A program made the translations under genes and the position numbers. From positions 124,001 to 188,000 of the forward strand of contig JACRBG010000035.1 of NCBI GenBank assembly GCA_016234595.1: a stretch of DNA of 64,000 nucleotides. The letters are read 5' to 3'. A model generated the notes under the pieces. That model did no database searches, was not told the DNA's origin, and saw only the letters and a program-made list of their open reading frames with translations. Position 1 is the stretch's first letter. Each line of letters begins with the position of its first letter. This document shows, one piece after another, positions 45,428 through 54,309 of this stretch. The DNA comes from Chloroflexota bacterium. GTDB lineage: Bacteria > Chloroflexota > Anaerolineae > Aggregatilineales > J027.

Positions 45428-45645
45428 CTCATCACGGCAGGCGGAGTTGTCCCGCTGTCACCAATGGGGTTTTATAAAACTACCTGCTCGTTGTGTGGGG
45501 AGTAACCGGAGTAGTGATGATGTACCCCGAACGGCATCCGCTGAAACCTCGATTTTCCCCTGTTATACAGGGTTAGCACTGCCCCTCGGCAGGAACCGTT
45601 ACCTCGTCACCTGTGAAGTGAAGTTTACGCACAGGCCATGCGCTA
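45428..45645 (-). ncRNA. glmS ribozyme (glucosamine-6-phosphate-activated), variant with extra hairpins
   Basis: Minus-strand leader of glmS. The conserved pieces come in the right order: A-GCGC (45644-45640, cleavage expected between 45644 and 45643), P1 arms CCTGTG/CACAGG, GACGAGG (45608-45602), AACGG (45600-45596) pairing with CCGTT (about 45533-45529), ATCGA (about 45553-45549), and GCGGATGCC (about 45541-45533). A P3-like GGGGTA...TCCCC and a P4-like stem ending CCGCCTGCCG follow. The class cleaves its own mRNA when bound to GlcN6P. Unusual: two hairpins (CTGCC/GGCAG and CCCTGT/ACAGGG) inserted between AACGG and ATCGA. Confidence 0.9.
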
Positions 45646-45748
45646 TTATCCCCTTAGTCTATTTTTTGCTCGGTGGCCTTCCTTTCATCTTTTTGGATAC
45701 GATGCAGCCCATGATACCCACTCATCGAAAATTTGTCATGGGCAAATT

Positions 45749-46483
45749 TCACGAGACGAATTCTAGGGTTCCCGTCGTGGCCTGCGATAAATCGGCATAA
45801 AAACCACGCCGTTCGGGGTTGACCAATTGGGCCAATTGATACATGGCCTCTTGGGTCATCTGGCGCATTTCAGGACGCGGCACATGCGAACGCCCCTCGG
45901 TTTTAAAACGGAAAGCTGGCCCAAAACGAATTTCAATCGGGGTACGCCGCAATCGTCTCATATTGCCACCTACCAAATGGGTCCCCTCTAAGCCGATGGG
46001 CACAATCGTCGCACCCGATTTGATGGCGACATAGGTAAACCCTTCTTTGACCTCCACCATAGTGGATTGGCGAGTGCCTTCCGGCGCAATCAAAATACAA
46101 TAGCCCGCTTTTAACAAGGCGATGGTATTTTCGAGCGCCTGCCGATCCACTTTGCCTCGATCTACCGGATAAGCTCCCCATAACCATGCAATCAGACCGG
46201 GGATGGAAGCGCCAAAATTCTCGATTTTGGACATGGGGATGACATAGCGCGAGGTGACGGCTCCCGCGACCACCACCGGATCAGGAAAACCGATATGATT
46301 AATCACCACAAGGGTTGGGCCGCTGGCGGGGACGTGCTCCAACCCGGTGATGGTCGGACGCACGATCACATGAAACCCAATCGGGCGCAGCAACCCATCG
46401 CGCAAAATCTTGCGTCGCCAGCCATACCGCCCTTGCTGTTGAACGATGTCGGGTAGGGTCGGGAGAGAAACGTCAGTGCTCAT
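45749..46483 (-). CDS. 1-acyl-sn-glycerol-3-phosphate acyltransferase-like (PlsC)
   Basis: A 244-aa membrane-associated acyltransferase of phospholipid synthesis. It has the HX4D catalytic motif in VINHIGFPDPV, the second block YPVDRGKVDRQAL, and the substrate block ILIAPEGTRQS (EGTR). It acylates lysophosphatidate or a related acceptor. It is 3 bases downstream of the pseudouridine synthase gene. Confidence 0.93.
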   Translation of the reverse strand: MSTDVSLPTLPDIVQQQGRYGWRRKILRDGLLRPIGFHVIVRPTITGLEHVPASGPTLVVINHIGFPDPVVVAGAVTSRYVIPMSKIENFGASIPGLIAWLWGAYPVDRGKVDRQALENTIALLKAGYCILIAPEGTRQSTMVEVKEGFTYVAIKSGATIVPIGLEGTHLVGGNMRRLRRTPIEIRFGPAFRFKTEGRSHVPRPEMRQMTQEAMYQLAQLVNPERRGFYADLSQATTGTLEFVS

Positions 46484-46486
46484 GAT

Positions 46487-47353
46487 CTAGCCCCGACGAG
46501 GACGGCGTGAGGTGCTGCGATTCCCACTACGGGAGGCAGGGCGACCCCCCGTTGAAGGACGACGGGACGGGTGTGGGCCTTCGGGTTTGGCGGCTGAGGA
46601 GCGCTGCTGGGGTGGACGGCGTTGTTTGCCTGTGCCCGCTTCGTCACGCAGGGCTTTTACCTCATCATAGGTCAGTTCGCGGAATTTACCGGGGGGCAGA
46701 TCACCCAACGCCAATGAGCCAATGTGGGTGCGAATAATCCGTTTAGCAGGATGGCCTAGCAAATCCGCGATTTCACGAATCTGGCGTTTATGCCCCTCAC
46801 GCAGCACCACCCGCACCCATGTGCCATCGCGTGAGCCTTCCAATAAAATTACTTTGGCGGGGCCAGTGCGAAAGCCATCGGGCAGGGTTAGGCCACTGCG
46901 CCAGCGATTGAGTTTCTCATCGTTGACATAGCCTTCGAGTAGCACCTTATAGGTTTTTTCGTGTCCATAACGTGGATGGGTGAGGCGATTGGTTAACTCA
47001 CCATCGTTGGTCAGCAGCACCAAGCCTTCGCTGTTGACATCCAAGCGCCCGACAGGGTACAGCCGAACATCACTGTTGACCAGTTCGAGTACCGTCGGCA
47101 CACTGATTTGTTCATCTTCCACGGTGGACGAAATATAGCCACGCGGCTTATGCACAATGATGTAGCGTTGTTTTTCGGGTCGGGGTAGGGCTTTGCCGTC
47201 TACCCTAATCGTATCCGTTTCGGGATCGGCTTTTTGACCGAGGGTGGCCGTCGTGCCGTTGACCGACACCCGCCCCTGTATAATCATGTCTTCGGCAGCG
47301 CGGCGTGATGCAATGCCTGCCTGCGCGATGAGCTTCTGAATGCGTTCTTCCAT
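46487..47353 (-). CDS. RsuA/RluB-family pseudouridine synthase
   Basis: A 288-aa enzyme: S4 domain (about 1-60, RIQKLIAQAGIASRRAAEDM), then the RsuA-type catalytic domain with Asp in VGRLDVNSEGLVLLTNDG, and a basic disordered C-terminal tail rich in Arg, Pro, Gly and Ser. RluB or RluE-like members modify 23S rRNA. The ATG at 47353 is chosen because GAGGT lies 8 bases upstream; a longer start exists at 47374. Confidence 0.94.
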   Translation of the reverse strand: MEERIQKLIAQAGIASRRAAEDMIIQGRVSVNGTTATLGQKADPETDTIRVDGKALPRPEKQRYIIVHKPRGYISSTVEDEQISVPTVLELVNSDVRLYPVGRLDVNSEGLVLLTNDGELTNRLTHPRYGHEKTYKVLLEGYVNDEKLNRWRSGLTLPDGFRTGPAKVILLEGSRDGTWVRVVLREGHKRQIREIADLLGHPAKRIIRTHIGSLALGDLPPGKFRELTYDEVKALRDEAGTGKQRRPPQQRSSAAKPEGPHPSRRPSTGGRPASRSGNRSTSRRPRRG

Positions 47354-47378
47354 GCGGTTTACCTCAAATTTCAAAATC

Positions 47379-49235
47379 TTATGGGGTTGTTGTGAACACC
47401 AATTGATAGGGCTGTTCGCTAATCCCCCGAAAATGTACTAAGAGCAGATAATCACTAGGGGGTTGAATGCGCTGTAAATCCAAAACCCCATTCACCGATT
47501 CCGCGACGAGTTCCCAATTGGTATCGAACAAGCGCATTTCAAAATCACCGGGGAAGTTATTGCCCTCACTGGCGGTCAGGGCTTGAACATTTAACTGCTG
47601 GCCTTCGGTGACCGGAATCACCCATAGTGCATAGGTCTGGATGGTATCATCCATCACGCCCGCCACCCATGCCGTATCCTCTTGCAAAACCACTACCCCG
47701 GCGGGATCAGCCAGCGGTGAAAAATAAACCCGACCCGGCCTGAGGGCGAGCAAATAACGTCCGCCGATTGTTACTGAAGCTTCGCGTACCCGCACGGTGT
47801 ATTCACCCGTTGTTGGCAGTGGGTAATCGGTGACCTGTGGGTTTAGCCCTAAGCCAGAGTCATCATCCGAAACCAAAACCCGACCCCCAGCGTCCATCAA
47901 ATCCATAAACAAATCGAGTTGTTCCGTAGGATTTTGGGGCATGGTGGAGAGGCTGATAATTTCGCCTGCCTCACCCTGAAACGTCCAACTAGCGGCTGTC
48001 TCAGGGAGCAAGCGCGATTTAACGGTCTGCCCAATTTCAATTACCCCTCCCGGCGATTCGATTGAATCTAACTGGTAAAGTTCCAGTTCAAAATTACCAG
48101 CGGCATCTGACTCATAGGCCGAGACCAAAACAAAATAGGTGCCGTCTGAGGGCAATTCTATATTTAGGGCCGAATTAGTGGTGCGTCCATCGTCGTCATT
48201 TTCACCGACCAGCGTGCCCGCTGAATCCAACAATTCCAGATAGGTATCAAAGTGGGCCGAGGTCAGAAAAAGGGTAATGCGTTGACCAGTGGCTCCTTCA
48301 AAATAGTAAGAAACCTTGCCAGCGCTAAAAGTTCCGGTGACAGCTTCGCCAAACGGCAATAGGCTACTGTTTTCAACTGAAACAACCGCGCCTGTACCCG
48401 ATTGAAGCGAGAGTGTATATGACCCCGTACCAGAATCTTCAAATGAATGGACGTAAATCTGATATGTCCCTGTCATTAAAAGCTGAGTATTGTAGATGAG
48501 CGCATTTGTACCACGTCCACCATCGTCATCGGACAAAAAGGGCACCGTAGTATCCGACGGTTCGTATAACTCCAAATAGGCATCAAAATCAGTGGAGGTT
48601 AATTCGATGGTGACAAACTGATTGGCTTGGGTGTCAAATTGCCACACATCCCAGCGGCCTTCAGTTAAGAAACCCTCCACTGTGGTGTTCATTTCAATGG
48701 GGCGGCCTACGCGACTTACACCGGGTGGAATCCGGGTTGGAGCCAGTGTGCCGACCGGAGTTGGGGTGGGAAAATTCAAGGTGCTAGTCGGCATGGGGGT
48801 TGGGCCAGTTGGGGTGGGCGTATTTACTTGGTTCAGACGCAACTCCAATTGATAACCGCCAACAGTATTTCCATTGCTCCCTACGACCACCCGATAGGTT
48901 GAGGAAGCAGGCAGGGTAATGGCAATCACTGCGCTGCTTGTGCGGGCCTCCGACGCCAAAATATTGCCATCAATATCCTCAAGTGCGACGGACGGCACTA
49001 ATTGAGAACCCACAACGGCCTGTACTTCAATTTCAATTTCTGTACCACCCGTCCCGTCATAGAAATATTCATTTTCTTGGCCGGGACTATCAATCGTTCC
49101 GGTAAAAATCTGATTGGGGACAAGCTGAATTCCATCTTGGGCATACAGCGGTCGGTTGACCACCAACATCAACAACAATCCAATGACAAGCAACAGACTA
49201 AAAATTGCCGTGAGACGGTGGAATGGGGTTTTCAT
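47379..49235 (-). CDS. Secreted protein with multiple PPC domains
   Basis: A 618-aa exported protein: signal peptide (about 1-32, ending LYAQD) followed by four or five tandem beta domains of the PPC (pre-peptidase C-terminal) type. Each shows a W/Y-F start and the DxDxxxE/DDDGG core (FDAYLELYEPSD..., LSDDDGGRGTNALI, GENDDDGRTTNSAL). A Thr/Pro linker lies near residues 135-165. No catalytic domain is present. PPC domains usually help secreted proteases or bind surfaces. It is part of a set of PPC genes and follows the next PPC gene by 51 bases. Confidence 0.88.
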   Translation of the reverse strand: MKTPFHRLTAIFSLLLVIGLLLMLVVNRPLYAQDGIQLVPNQIFTGTIDSPGQENEYFYDGTGGTEIEIEVQAVVGSQLVPSVALEDIDGNILASEARTSSAVIAITLPASSTYRVVVGSNGNTVGGYQLELRLNQVNTPTPTGPTPMPTSTLNFPTPTPVGTLAPTRIPPGVSRVGRPIEMNTTVEGFLTEGRWDVWQFDTQANQFVTIELTSTDFDAYLELYEPSDTTVPFLSDDDGGRGTNALIYNTQLLMTGTYQIYVHSFEDSGTGSYTLSLQSGTGAVVSVENSSLLPFGEAVTGTFSAGKVSYYFEGATGQRITLFLTSAHFDTYLELLDSAGTLVGENDDDGRTTNSALNIELPSDGTYFVLVSAYESDAAGNFELELYQLDSIESPGGVIEIGQTVKSRLLPETAASWTFQGEAGEIISLSTMPQNPTEQLDLFMDLMDAGGRVLVSDDDSGLGLNPQVTDYPLPTTGEYTVRVREASVTIGGRYLLALRPGRVYFSPLADPAGVVVLQEDTAWVAGVMDDTIQTYALWVIPVTEGQQLNVQALTASEGNNFPGDFEMRLFDTNWELVAESVNGVLDLQRIQPPSDYLLLVHFRGISEQPYQLVFTTTP

Positions 49236-49286
49236 ATGAGTCGAGTAGTTCCATTGATGGATAGTGACGGTATACCAATAGTAACA

Positions 49287-50996
49287 CTATTGTACACGCC
49301 AGTTAAGGCTAAATTCTCCAGCACTCCCCTCATAGCCATAAACACGCAAAAGATAGCGCCCCTCGACAGGCACAATCATGGTCAAACGGGGGTTACGGTC
49401 AAAGGTCGTGTTAAAACCGACATCATCAACTGTTTCCAAAACCACACCGGAGGGATCAACCACTTCTAAAATAGCGTCGAAACTCCAATAACCCTCGACA
49501 AACACCAATAGGCTATCCCCGGCGGCGATGTCAATTTGTCGTTCAAAGACACCCCCCTCCTCTACTGTGCCGTGTTCTGAGCCTGTTGGGGGCAGGACAG
49601 CCGCAGCCGCAGCCGCAGTCGCAGCCGTCGCGGTCGCCGTTGCAAAAATTGTGGCGGTGGGGGCGCTAGCAGTCGTCAGTGACGTGGGCGATGCTTGTGG
49701 GCTGGGTAATTGGGACACCGATTTAGTGGGGCTAGGTAAAGACAGGGTGGTTGTGGTCGGTGTTGGAGATGAAATGGTGATATTGGCGGATTGTCGTGAC
49801 CAACGCAGTTCATATGTTCCCAAGTCGCTGTTGCCATAGCCAGCCACATTGATGATATACAAGCCTGATTCAACGACAGTCAGGCCGTTTATCAAGGCAT
49901 TTTTGTCGCCACCACTGTCATCATCAAACGCCAACGAGACACCCCTCGGCCCTTCCAATTCGACCATCGGGTCAAAAGTTGTGATGTCGACGCGGTTAAG
50001 TGCAATCGTCACCACATCACCTGCCTGCAAGCCAATCGCCCAGCGGTCACGTGCGCCATAAAATTCGAGCGTCGAGGTTTGAGTAAAATCGGGAGCAAGC
50101 GTGCCGCGTTCAACATCCGCAACCGTGACACCTAGCCCAACCCCAATCAGATAATTCCCTACCCCAAAGCCGCTGGCACTCCCAGCAAAAATGGTATAGG
50201 TGCCATCCACTGGCAAAATAAGACTGTTAATGACCGCATCGAGGGTCGTTTCGACCACATCATCATTTTCAGCGATAATCGTGCCATCGGGGGCCTGTAC
50301 ACGCAGGTAGGGGTCGAAGGTGGCATCTTCATCCATCCGGCTAAAACTCAGGGTGACGACCATCTCGGCTGTGCCAAAAAATGAAAATTGATGGATATCG
50401 CCTTCTTGCTCAAAGGCCCCTTCACGCATCTCGCCAAATTCGAGCTGTTCGCCCGTTTCCACCAACTTAAAACCCGATATACCCACTTCATTGACTGGGG
50501 TCTGGGTCAAATTGGTAGATGGGGTTGCAGTGGGTGGGAGATTAATGGTTGGGCTGGGGGTAAAAGCTGTGATGACAGGTGTGGATGCCCCGAATGTCGC
50601 CACCACTACTTGATAATTGACCGTATCCCCGCCTGCCGTCACCAGATCGCCCGTAATAGTCAGGGCATAGCTGCCCACTTCTAGATAGAGTTGGGGCACG
50701 AGCACTCGACCATCGGCATCCCCGCGTGCCTTAACCAATTGCAGCGGCGTATCGGCATTATTCATCTGATTCAAAATCGCAATCAGCACCGAATTCCCCG
50801 TGATGCGGGTGACATCTAAGCTGACCGTCTGGGGCTGGGTAATTTCAAAACGCCATGTCTGTTGGGGCGCACTTGGGCTTAACGTTCCGGTGGTAGGGGT
50901 GTTCAGCGGTAAATTTAAATCACCCTGCGCCGAAACATGCGGCACAAAAACCAAGAGCATCACCACACCAACTACAATTCGGCAAAACAGTTTCAT
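49287..50996 (-). CDS. Secreted PPC-domain protein with low-complexity linkers
   Basis: A 569-aa exported protein: signal peptide (about 1-23, cleavage near VSAQG), three or four PPC-like beta domains (IAENDDVVETTLDAVI, AFDDDSGGDKNALIN), and two long linkers. The last linker is Thr/Pro then Ala-rich and is encoded by hexanucleotide repeats at about 49598-49630. No catalytic residues recognised. It precedes the related 47379 gene and follows the esterase gene by 15 bases. Confidence 0.86.
   Translation of the reverse strand: MKLFCRIVVGVVMLLVFVPHVSAQGDLNLPLNTPTTGTLSPSAPQQTWRFEITQPQTVSLDVTRITGNSVLIAILNQMNNADTPLQLVKARGDADGRVLVPQLYLEVGSYALTITGDLVTAGGDTVNYQVVVATFGASTPVITAFTPSPTINLPPTATPSTNLTQTPVNEVGISGFKLVETGEQLEFGEMREGAFEQEGDIHQFSFFGTAEMVVTLSFSRMDEDATFDPYLRVQAPDGTIIAENDDVVETTLDAVINSLILPVDGTYTIFAGSASGFGVGNYLIGVGLGVTVADVERGTLAPDFTQTSTLEFYGARDRWAIGLQAGDVVTIALNRVDITTFDPMVELEGPRGVSLAFDDDSGGDKNALINGLTVVESGLYIINVAGYGNSDLGTYELRWSRQSANITISSPTPTTTTLSLPSPTKSVSQLPSPQASPTSLTTASAPTATIFATATATAATAAAAAAVLPPTGSEHGTVEEGGVFERQIDIAAGDSLLVFVEGYWSFDAILEVVDPSGVVLETVDDVGFNTTFDRNPRLTMIVPVEGRYLLRVYGYEGSAGEFSLNWRVQ
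49598..49630. repeat. Hexanucleotide microsatellite in a PPC-protein linker
   Basis: Imperfect tandem GCAGCC units on the plus strand encode the Ala-rich linker in the minus frame. Slippage here could vary linker length. Confidence 0.6.
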
Positions 50997-51011
50997 TCAA
51001 GCAGCCCTTTC

Positions 51012-52220
51012 TCACTGGCTAATTAATCCACCATTGGGTAAATCACAAGGTGGATAGGTACTGGCATCCCACGTTTGGGCATAGAACATCAAATATTCTT
51101 CGACATGAGCTCCCCAATACTCATCGCGATGTTCACCCGTTGGGTGTAGCACGTAGGTAAAGGGGATGCCGTGTTCTGTCAAGCGGCCTACAAACAACTC
51201 AATATTGACCTGTGCATAATCGTCCTTGCCCCGATCAATATACAAGCGAGGTGCATCAGGGGGCCATTCGACCGTCAAAGCTAGGGCTAATGGATTATGG
51301 GTATCAGGGGCGTTATAGAGGTCAAAATATGGGCTGTGGCCGCCGATAGCTGTAAATAGCTCGGGGTGGCGGAAACCAATGATATAGGCCCAAAAACCCC
51401 CGCGTGAAATACCGCCGATGGCTCGGCCATCACGGGTATCTTGCAAACAATAGGTGCTTTCAACCAGCGGCATGAGTTCGTTTAAAATGACGTATTCGTA
51501 TGACCCATCAATGTAAAACACATTGGTATTTGCCATCTCACCGCCAAAGGGTAGCACGAGTGCCAATGGGGGCAGGCGACCTAATGCTACATCACGAGTA
51601 ATGGCTTCATCCATCTCCAAACGATCAAAATGGGAATCATCCGTGTTTGAGCCGTGCATCAACAGCACGTAGGGATATTTGACGGCGCTGGATTGGTAGC
51701 AGGGTGGCAAATAGACTCGGTAGCGCAGATTTTCGCGGGCAATGGCGCTGTACCAAGGATCAACCTTAACCATTGTGCCTTGGAGCGAGGTACACCCCTT
51801 TGGCAGGACATTTTCGGCGAGGGCGATTTGATAAATACCGGGGCTGACATTATCGAAACTATGGAGTTGAATTGAATAGATGCCATCAATAGGCAAAGTT
51901 GCCCCTAAAATCAGGGCGTCTTGGCCCGGCCCACTGTCATCATCCGAAGCAATCAGTACCCCATCTGGCCCATATAATTCGATATAAGGGTCAATCGTGT
52001 CGGCTTGGTCAGCGGGGAAACGCTCCATTGAAATCGTGACCATCTGCCCAATACGACCCGTAAATGTCCAAGTATCGGTTTCACCCGATGCCAAATCTGC
52101 GGCGATGGTTTCTCCAAATTGGATCGCCCCACCCCCATTTTGACGGGCATGGGTTTTGAATGGCATTCCTAGAAATACAACGGCAACCGTGATTAAAATA
52201 ACCTTTTTGACGATTTTCAT
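51012..52220 (-). CDS. Secreted esterase with N-terminal PPC domain
   Basis: About 402 aa. Signal peptide (MKIVKKVILITVAVVFLG, cleavage after HARQ), a PPC-like beta domain (about 35-140, ASDDDSGPGQDALI), then an alpha/beta hydrolase of the putative esterase type (PF00756). The nucleophile elbow is GGISRGGFWAY and the late His is in PTGEHRDEYW. It is a close paralogue of the lipoprotein esterase at 53296. The ATG at 52220 is favoured because the signal peptide begins there; a longer start at 52307 is unlikely. It is 8 bases after the immunity-like gene. Confidence 0.88.
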   Translation of the reverse strand: MKIVKKVILITVAVVFLGMPFKTHARQNGGGAIQFGETIAADLASGETDTWTFTGRIGQMVTISMERFPADQADTIDPYIELYGPDGVLIASDDDSGPGQDALILGATLPIDGIYSIQLHSFDNVSPGIYQIALAENVLPKGCTSLQGTMVKVDPWYSAIARENLRYRVYLPPCYQSSAVKYPYVLLMHGSNTDDSHFDRLEMDEAITRDVALGRLPPLALVLPFGGEMANTNVFYIDGSYEYVILNELMPLVESTYCLQDTRDGRAIGGISRGGFWAYIIGFRHPELFTAIGGHSPYFDLYNAPDTHNPLALALTVEWPPDAPRLYIDRGKDDYAQVNIELFVGRLTEHGIPFTYVLHPTGEHRDEYWGAHVEEYLMFYAQTWDASTYPPCDLPNGGLISQ

Positions 52221-52228
52221 GTACCTGT

Positions 52229-52918
52229 TTACTCGATTGATTGATTTGGCGATGCTTCGGCCAATGCCCATGCTTGGGGAATTGCTTCTAGCAACCACCA
52301 CTTCCAAAATTCTTCCAATTTTTGATGACTATAGCTTGAAACATTTTCATCGGTTGCGGCATACGCTAACGCTGCACACCCCGCTGTATCGCCCACACCC
52401 GCAAGGCTAACCCAATCGCTGTCTGAAAAGGTATCACCTGAAATGGGTCCATCAAGGGTGTACTTAGTATGATTCTTAGCATACTCAAAAGGGTCTTGCC
52501 TTTTGCCGCGAACCTCGCCTGCTGCTTTATACACAGCCCTCGCTGCAATATCGGCTCTAGGCGAATAACCGGGGTCGTCCCAATCTGCCCAATTGCCTAA
52601 CGTGTGATAGCCTTCATCCTCAATACTGGCAATTTCTTCCGCAGATACTATCCCATTCAAGTAACCGACGGATGCCTTCAGCATACTATGCAGTAAATCA
52701 TCTATTTCGGTTGGGGTGGCTTCAAGAATGGGAAACACATACTGAGCAGTCAGAACCGCTAACCACCCTCGTGCTTTCAAGACATTGGGATCATTGTAAG
52801 TGCCAAAGGCGGGATATAGCCCTTTACGATGAGACCAATGGAAATGGTGGCGGGAGTGGGTTTCTACTGCCTCTAATCCTTTGTTGATTTTCTCCTGTAA
52901 TTCTGTTGGTACAGGCAT
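52229..52918 (-). CDS. Hypothetical alpha-helical protein, immunity-protein-like (Imm5-like?)
   Basis: A 229-aa cytosolic protein without signal peptide. It is helical and rich in Ala and Trp, with RADIAARAVYKAAGEVRGK, DTAGCAALAYAAT and a C-terminal EFWKWWLLEAIPQAWAL. The pattern reminds me of Imm5-type immunity proteins of polymorphic toxin systems; this is a recollection, not a proven match. It sits between two secreted esterase genes that have signal peptides. Ribosome site AGGG is 9 bases upstream. Alternative: an unrelated conserved hypothetical. Confidence 0.6.
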   Translation of the reverse strand: MPVPTELQEKINKGLEAVETHSRHHFHWSHRKGLYPAFGTYNDPNVLKARGWLAVLTAQYVFPILEATPTEIDDLLHSMLKASVGYLNGIVSAEEIASIEDEGYHTLGNWADWDDPGYSPRADIAARAVYKAAGEVRGKRQDPFEYAKNHTKYTLDGPISGDTFSDSDWVSLAGVGDTAGCAALAYAATDENVSSYSHQKLEEFWKWWLLEAIPQAWALAEASPNQSIE

Positions 52919-52929
52919 TCGTGTTATCC

Positions 52930-53283
52930 CTATAATTCAACCATTGATGACACATCATCGTTAGTAACGCGAGAAAATGGCGGCGCCAATTCATCATTGA
53001 GAATCATATAGGCGACAGTCTCCCGAATGGTTTCAGGGGTGAGTTCTCGGACAATCACCATATCAGTCGCCCATAAATATTTACCGTTGTTACATTCGCC
53101 ACTTTTGCTATAGCGGTTCATAATGGTTTCTAAATTCGTGAGAGTGAAAAATGTCGCCACATAGCGTTCACCATTGGAAAAATTTACCTCAACGTCCACA
53201 TTGTCATCATGAGGATCAAGTGGGTCAGCCCCTGTGAAGATCAGTAATTGATAGTCCGTTTCTTGTACCCTTAAGATACACAT
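52930..53283 (-). CDS. Small hypothetical protein, possible immunity-like
   Basis: A 117-aa cytosolic protein with a beta-rich N-terminal half (DVEVNFSNGERYVATFFT) and a C-terminal alpha/beta half (GKYLWATDMVIVRELTPETI). Acidic throughout. I do not recognise the family with certainty; the layout resembles small immunity-type or DUF proteins. It is 12 bases after the esterase stop and 11 bases before the Imm5-like gene, so the two were probably acquired together. The ribosome site is poor. Confidence 0.6.
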   Translation of the reverse strand: MCILRVQETDYQLLIFTGADPLDPHDDNVDVEVNFSNGERYVATFFTLTNLETIMNRYSKSGECNNGKYLWATDMVIVRELTPETIRETVAYMILNDELAPPFSRVTNDDVSSMVEL

Positions 53284-53295
53284 ACCCTGTTGGCC

Positions 53296-54309
53296 TTAAA
53301 AACAACTCGGCAGTTCGGCGGCATCGCGCGGCCAATTTTCGCCATAGAACATGAGATAATCTAACACATGTGCAGCCCAATATTCATTGTCATGATTCCC
53401 CGTCGGGCTGATTTCATAGGTATGGAGCACACCATTGGAACGCAAAATATTCGACAAGGCCGTGACATTCGCTTCGGCAATATCCGTTTGGGTCACATCC
53501 AAATAAATGCGCAATTGACTCGTCGGTGGAATTGTTTGGGCCAATTGCAGCGGGTCATTCAATGGTGGAGCGATGCCTTCGTCAAAAACAGGGCTATGAC
53601 CACCAACGGCTGAAAACAAATCTTGATGTCTAAACGCAATACTAATCGCCCAGAACCCCCCGCGTGAAATCCCGCCGATGGCTCGACCTTCGCGCTCTGT
53701 CCATAAACAATATTGGCTTTCGACAGCGGGGATGAGTTCGTCCAAGATGACATTTTCATAGGATGCCTCTTCATCGAACGTGTTTTCCTGCATCAGCAAA
53801 TCACCATCGGGCATAATCAGCACCATGGGCGGGAGAGGATTCAACGGGTCAGCTAGTTCTTCATCCATCACGGTCTGCACTCCTAAATCATCCGTCCATT
53901 GGGTGTAGTTAAAAGTGGAGCCATGCAGCAAAATCACATAGGGATAACGCTGACCAGAGGTGAAAAAGCAGGGTGGCACATACATGCGATAGGGGATGTC
54001 GCCTTCAATAATCATGCTGGTAAAAGTAGCATCCAGAACACGGCCTTCGGTTTCATCACAGGACGGGAGAGTTATCGCGGAACGTGGTGCAAGCGTAGGG
54101 GTAGCGGTAGCTTCAATGCGGGTGGGCAGCGGGGTGACAAACGGCGGAGTGGCGCTCGGTCGCGGTGATGGCAGGGCCGTGGCCGTCACCACAATGACTT
54201 GTTGGCTCTGGTCATCAGGGGCCAATGGTTCACAGGCCACCACCAAAATTATAATCCCAACCAGCACTAAAAAGCTGGCTGGGAGCTTCCATAAATATGA
54301 TTTTGGCAT
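53296..54309 (-). CDS. Esterase lipoprotein
   Basis: A 337-aa lipoprotein (lipobox ILVVAC at about residue 26) with a Pro/Thr-rich spacer and then an alpha/beta hydrolase of the putative esterase type (PF00756). The nucleophile is in GGISRGGFWAIS, the acid and His are later (PTGNHDNEYW), and the oxyanion region is YVILLHGS. Its core is strikingly similar to the esterase at 51012, so the two are tandem duplicates separated by two foreign-looking genes. It abuts the BON gene upstream. The natural substrate is unknown. Confidence 0.9.
   Translation of the reverse strand: MPKSYLWKLPASFLVLVGIIILVVACEPLAPDDQSQQVIVVTATALPSPRPSATPPFVTPLPTRIEATATPTLAPRSAITLPSCDETEGRVLDATFTSMIIEGDIPYRMYVPPCFFTSGQRYPYVILLHGSTFNYTQWTDDLGVQTVMDEELADPLNPLPPMVLIMPDGDLLMQENTFDEEASYENVILDELIPAVESQYCLWTEREGRAIGGISRGGFWAISIAFRHQDLFSAVGGHSPVFDEGIAPPLNDPLQLAQTIPPTSQLRIYLDVTQTDIAEANVTALSNILRSNGVLHTYEISPTGNHDNEYWAAHVLDYLMFYGENWPRDAAELPSCF

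Noticed and set aside
45447-45800. 117-aa plus-strand ORF across the glmS leader
   Set aside because: It is antisense to the glmS ribozyme, whose conserved blocks explain the sequence.
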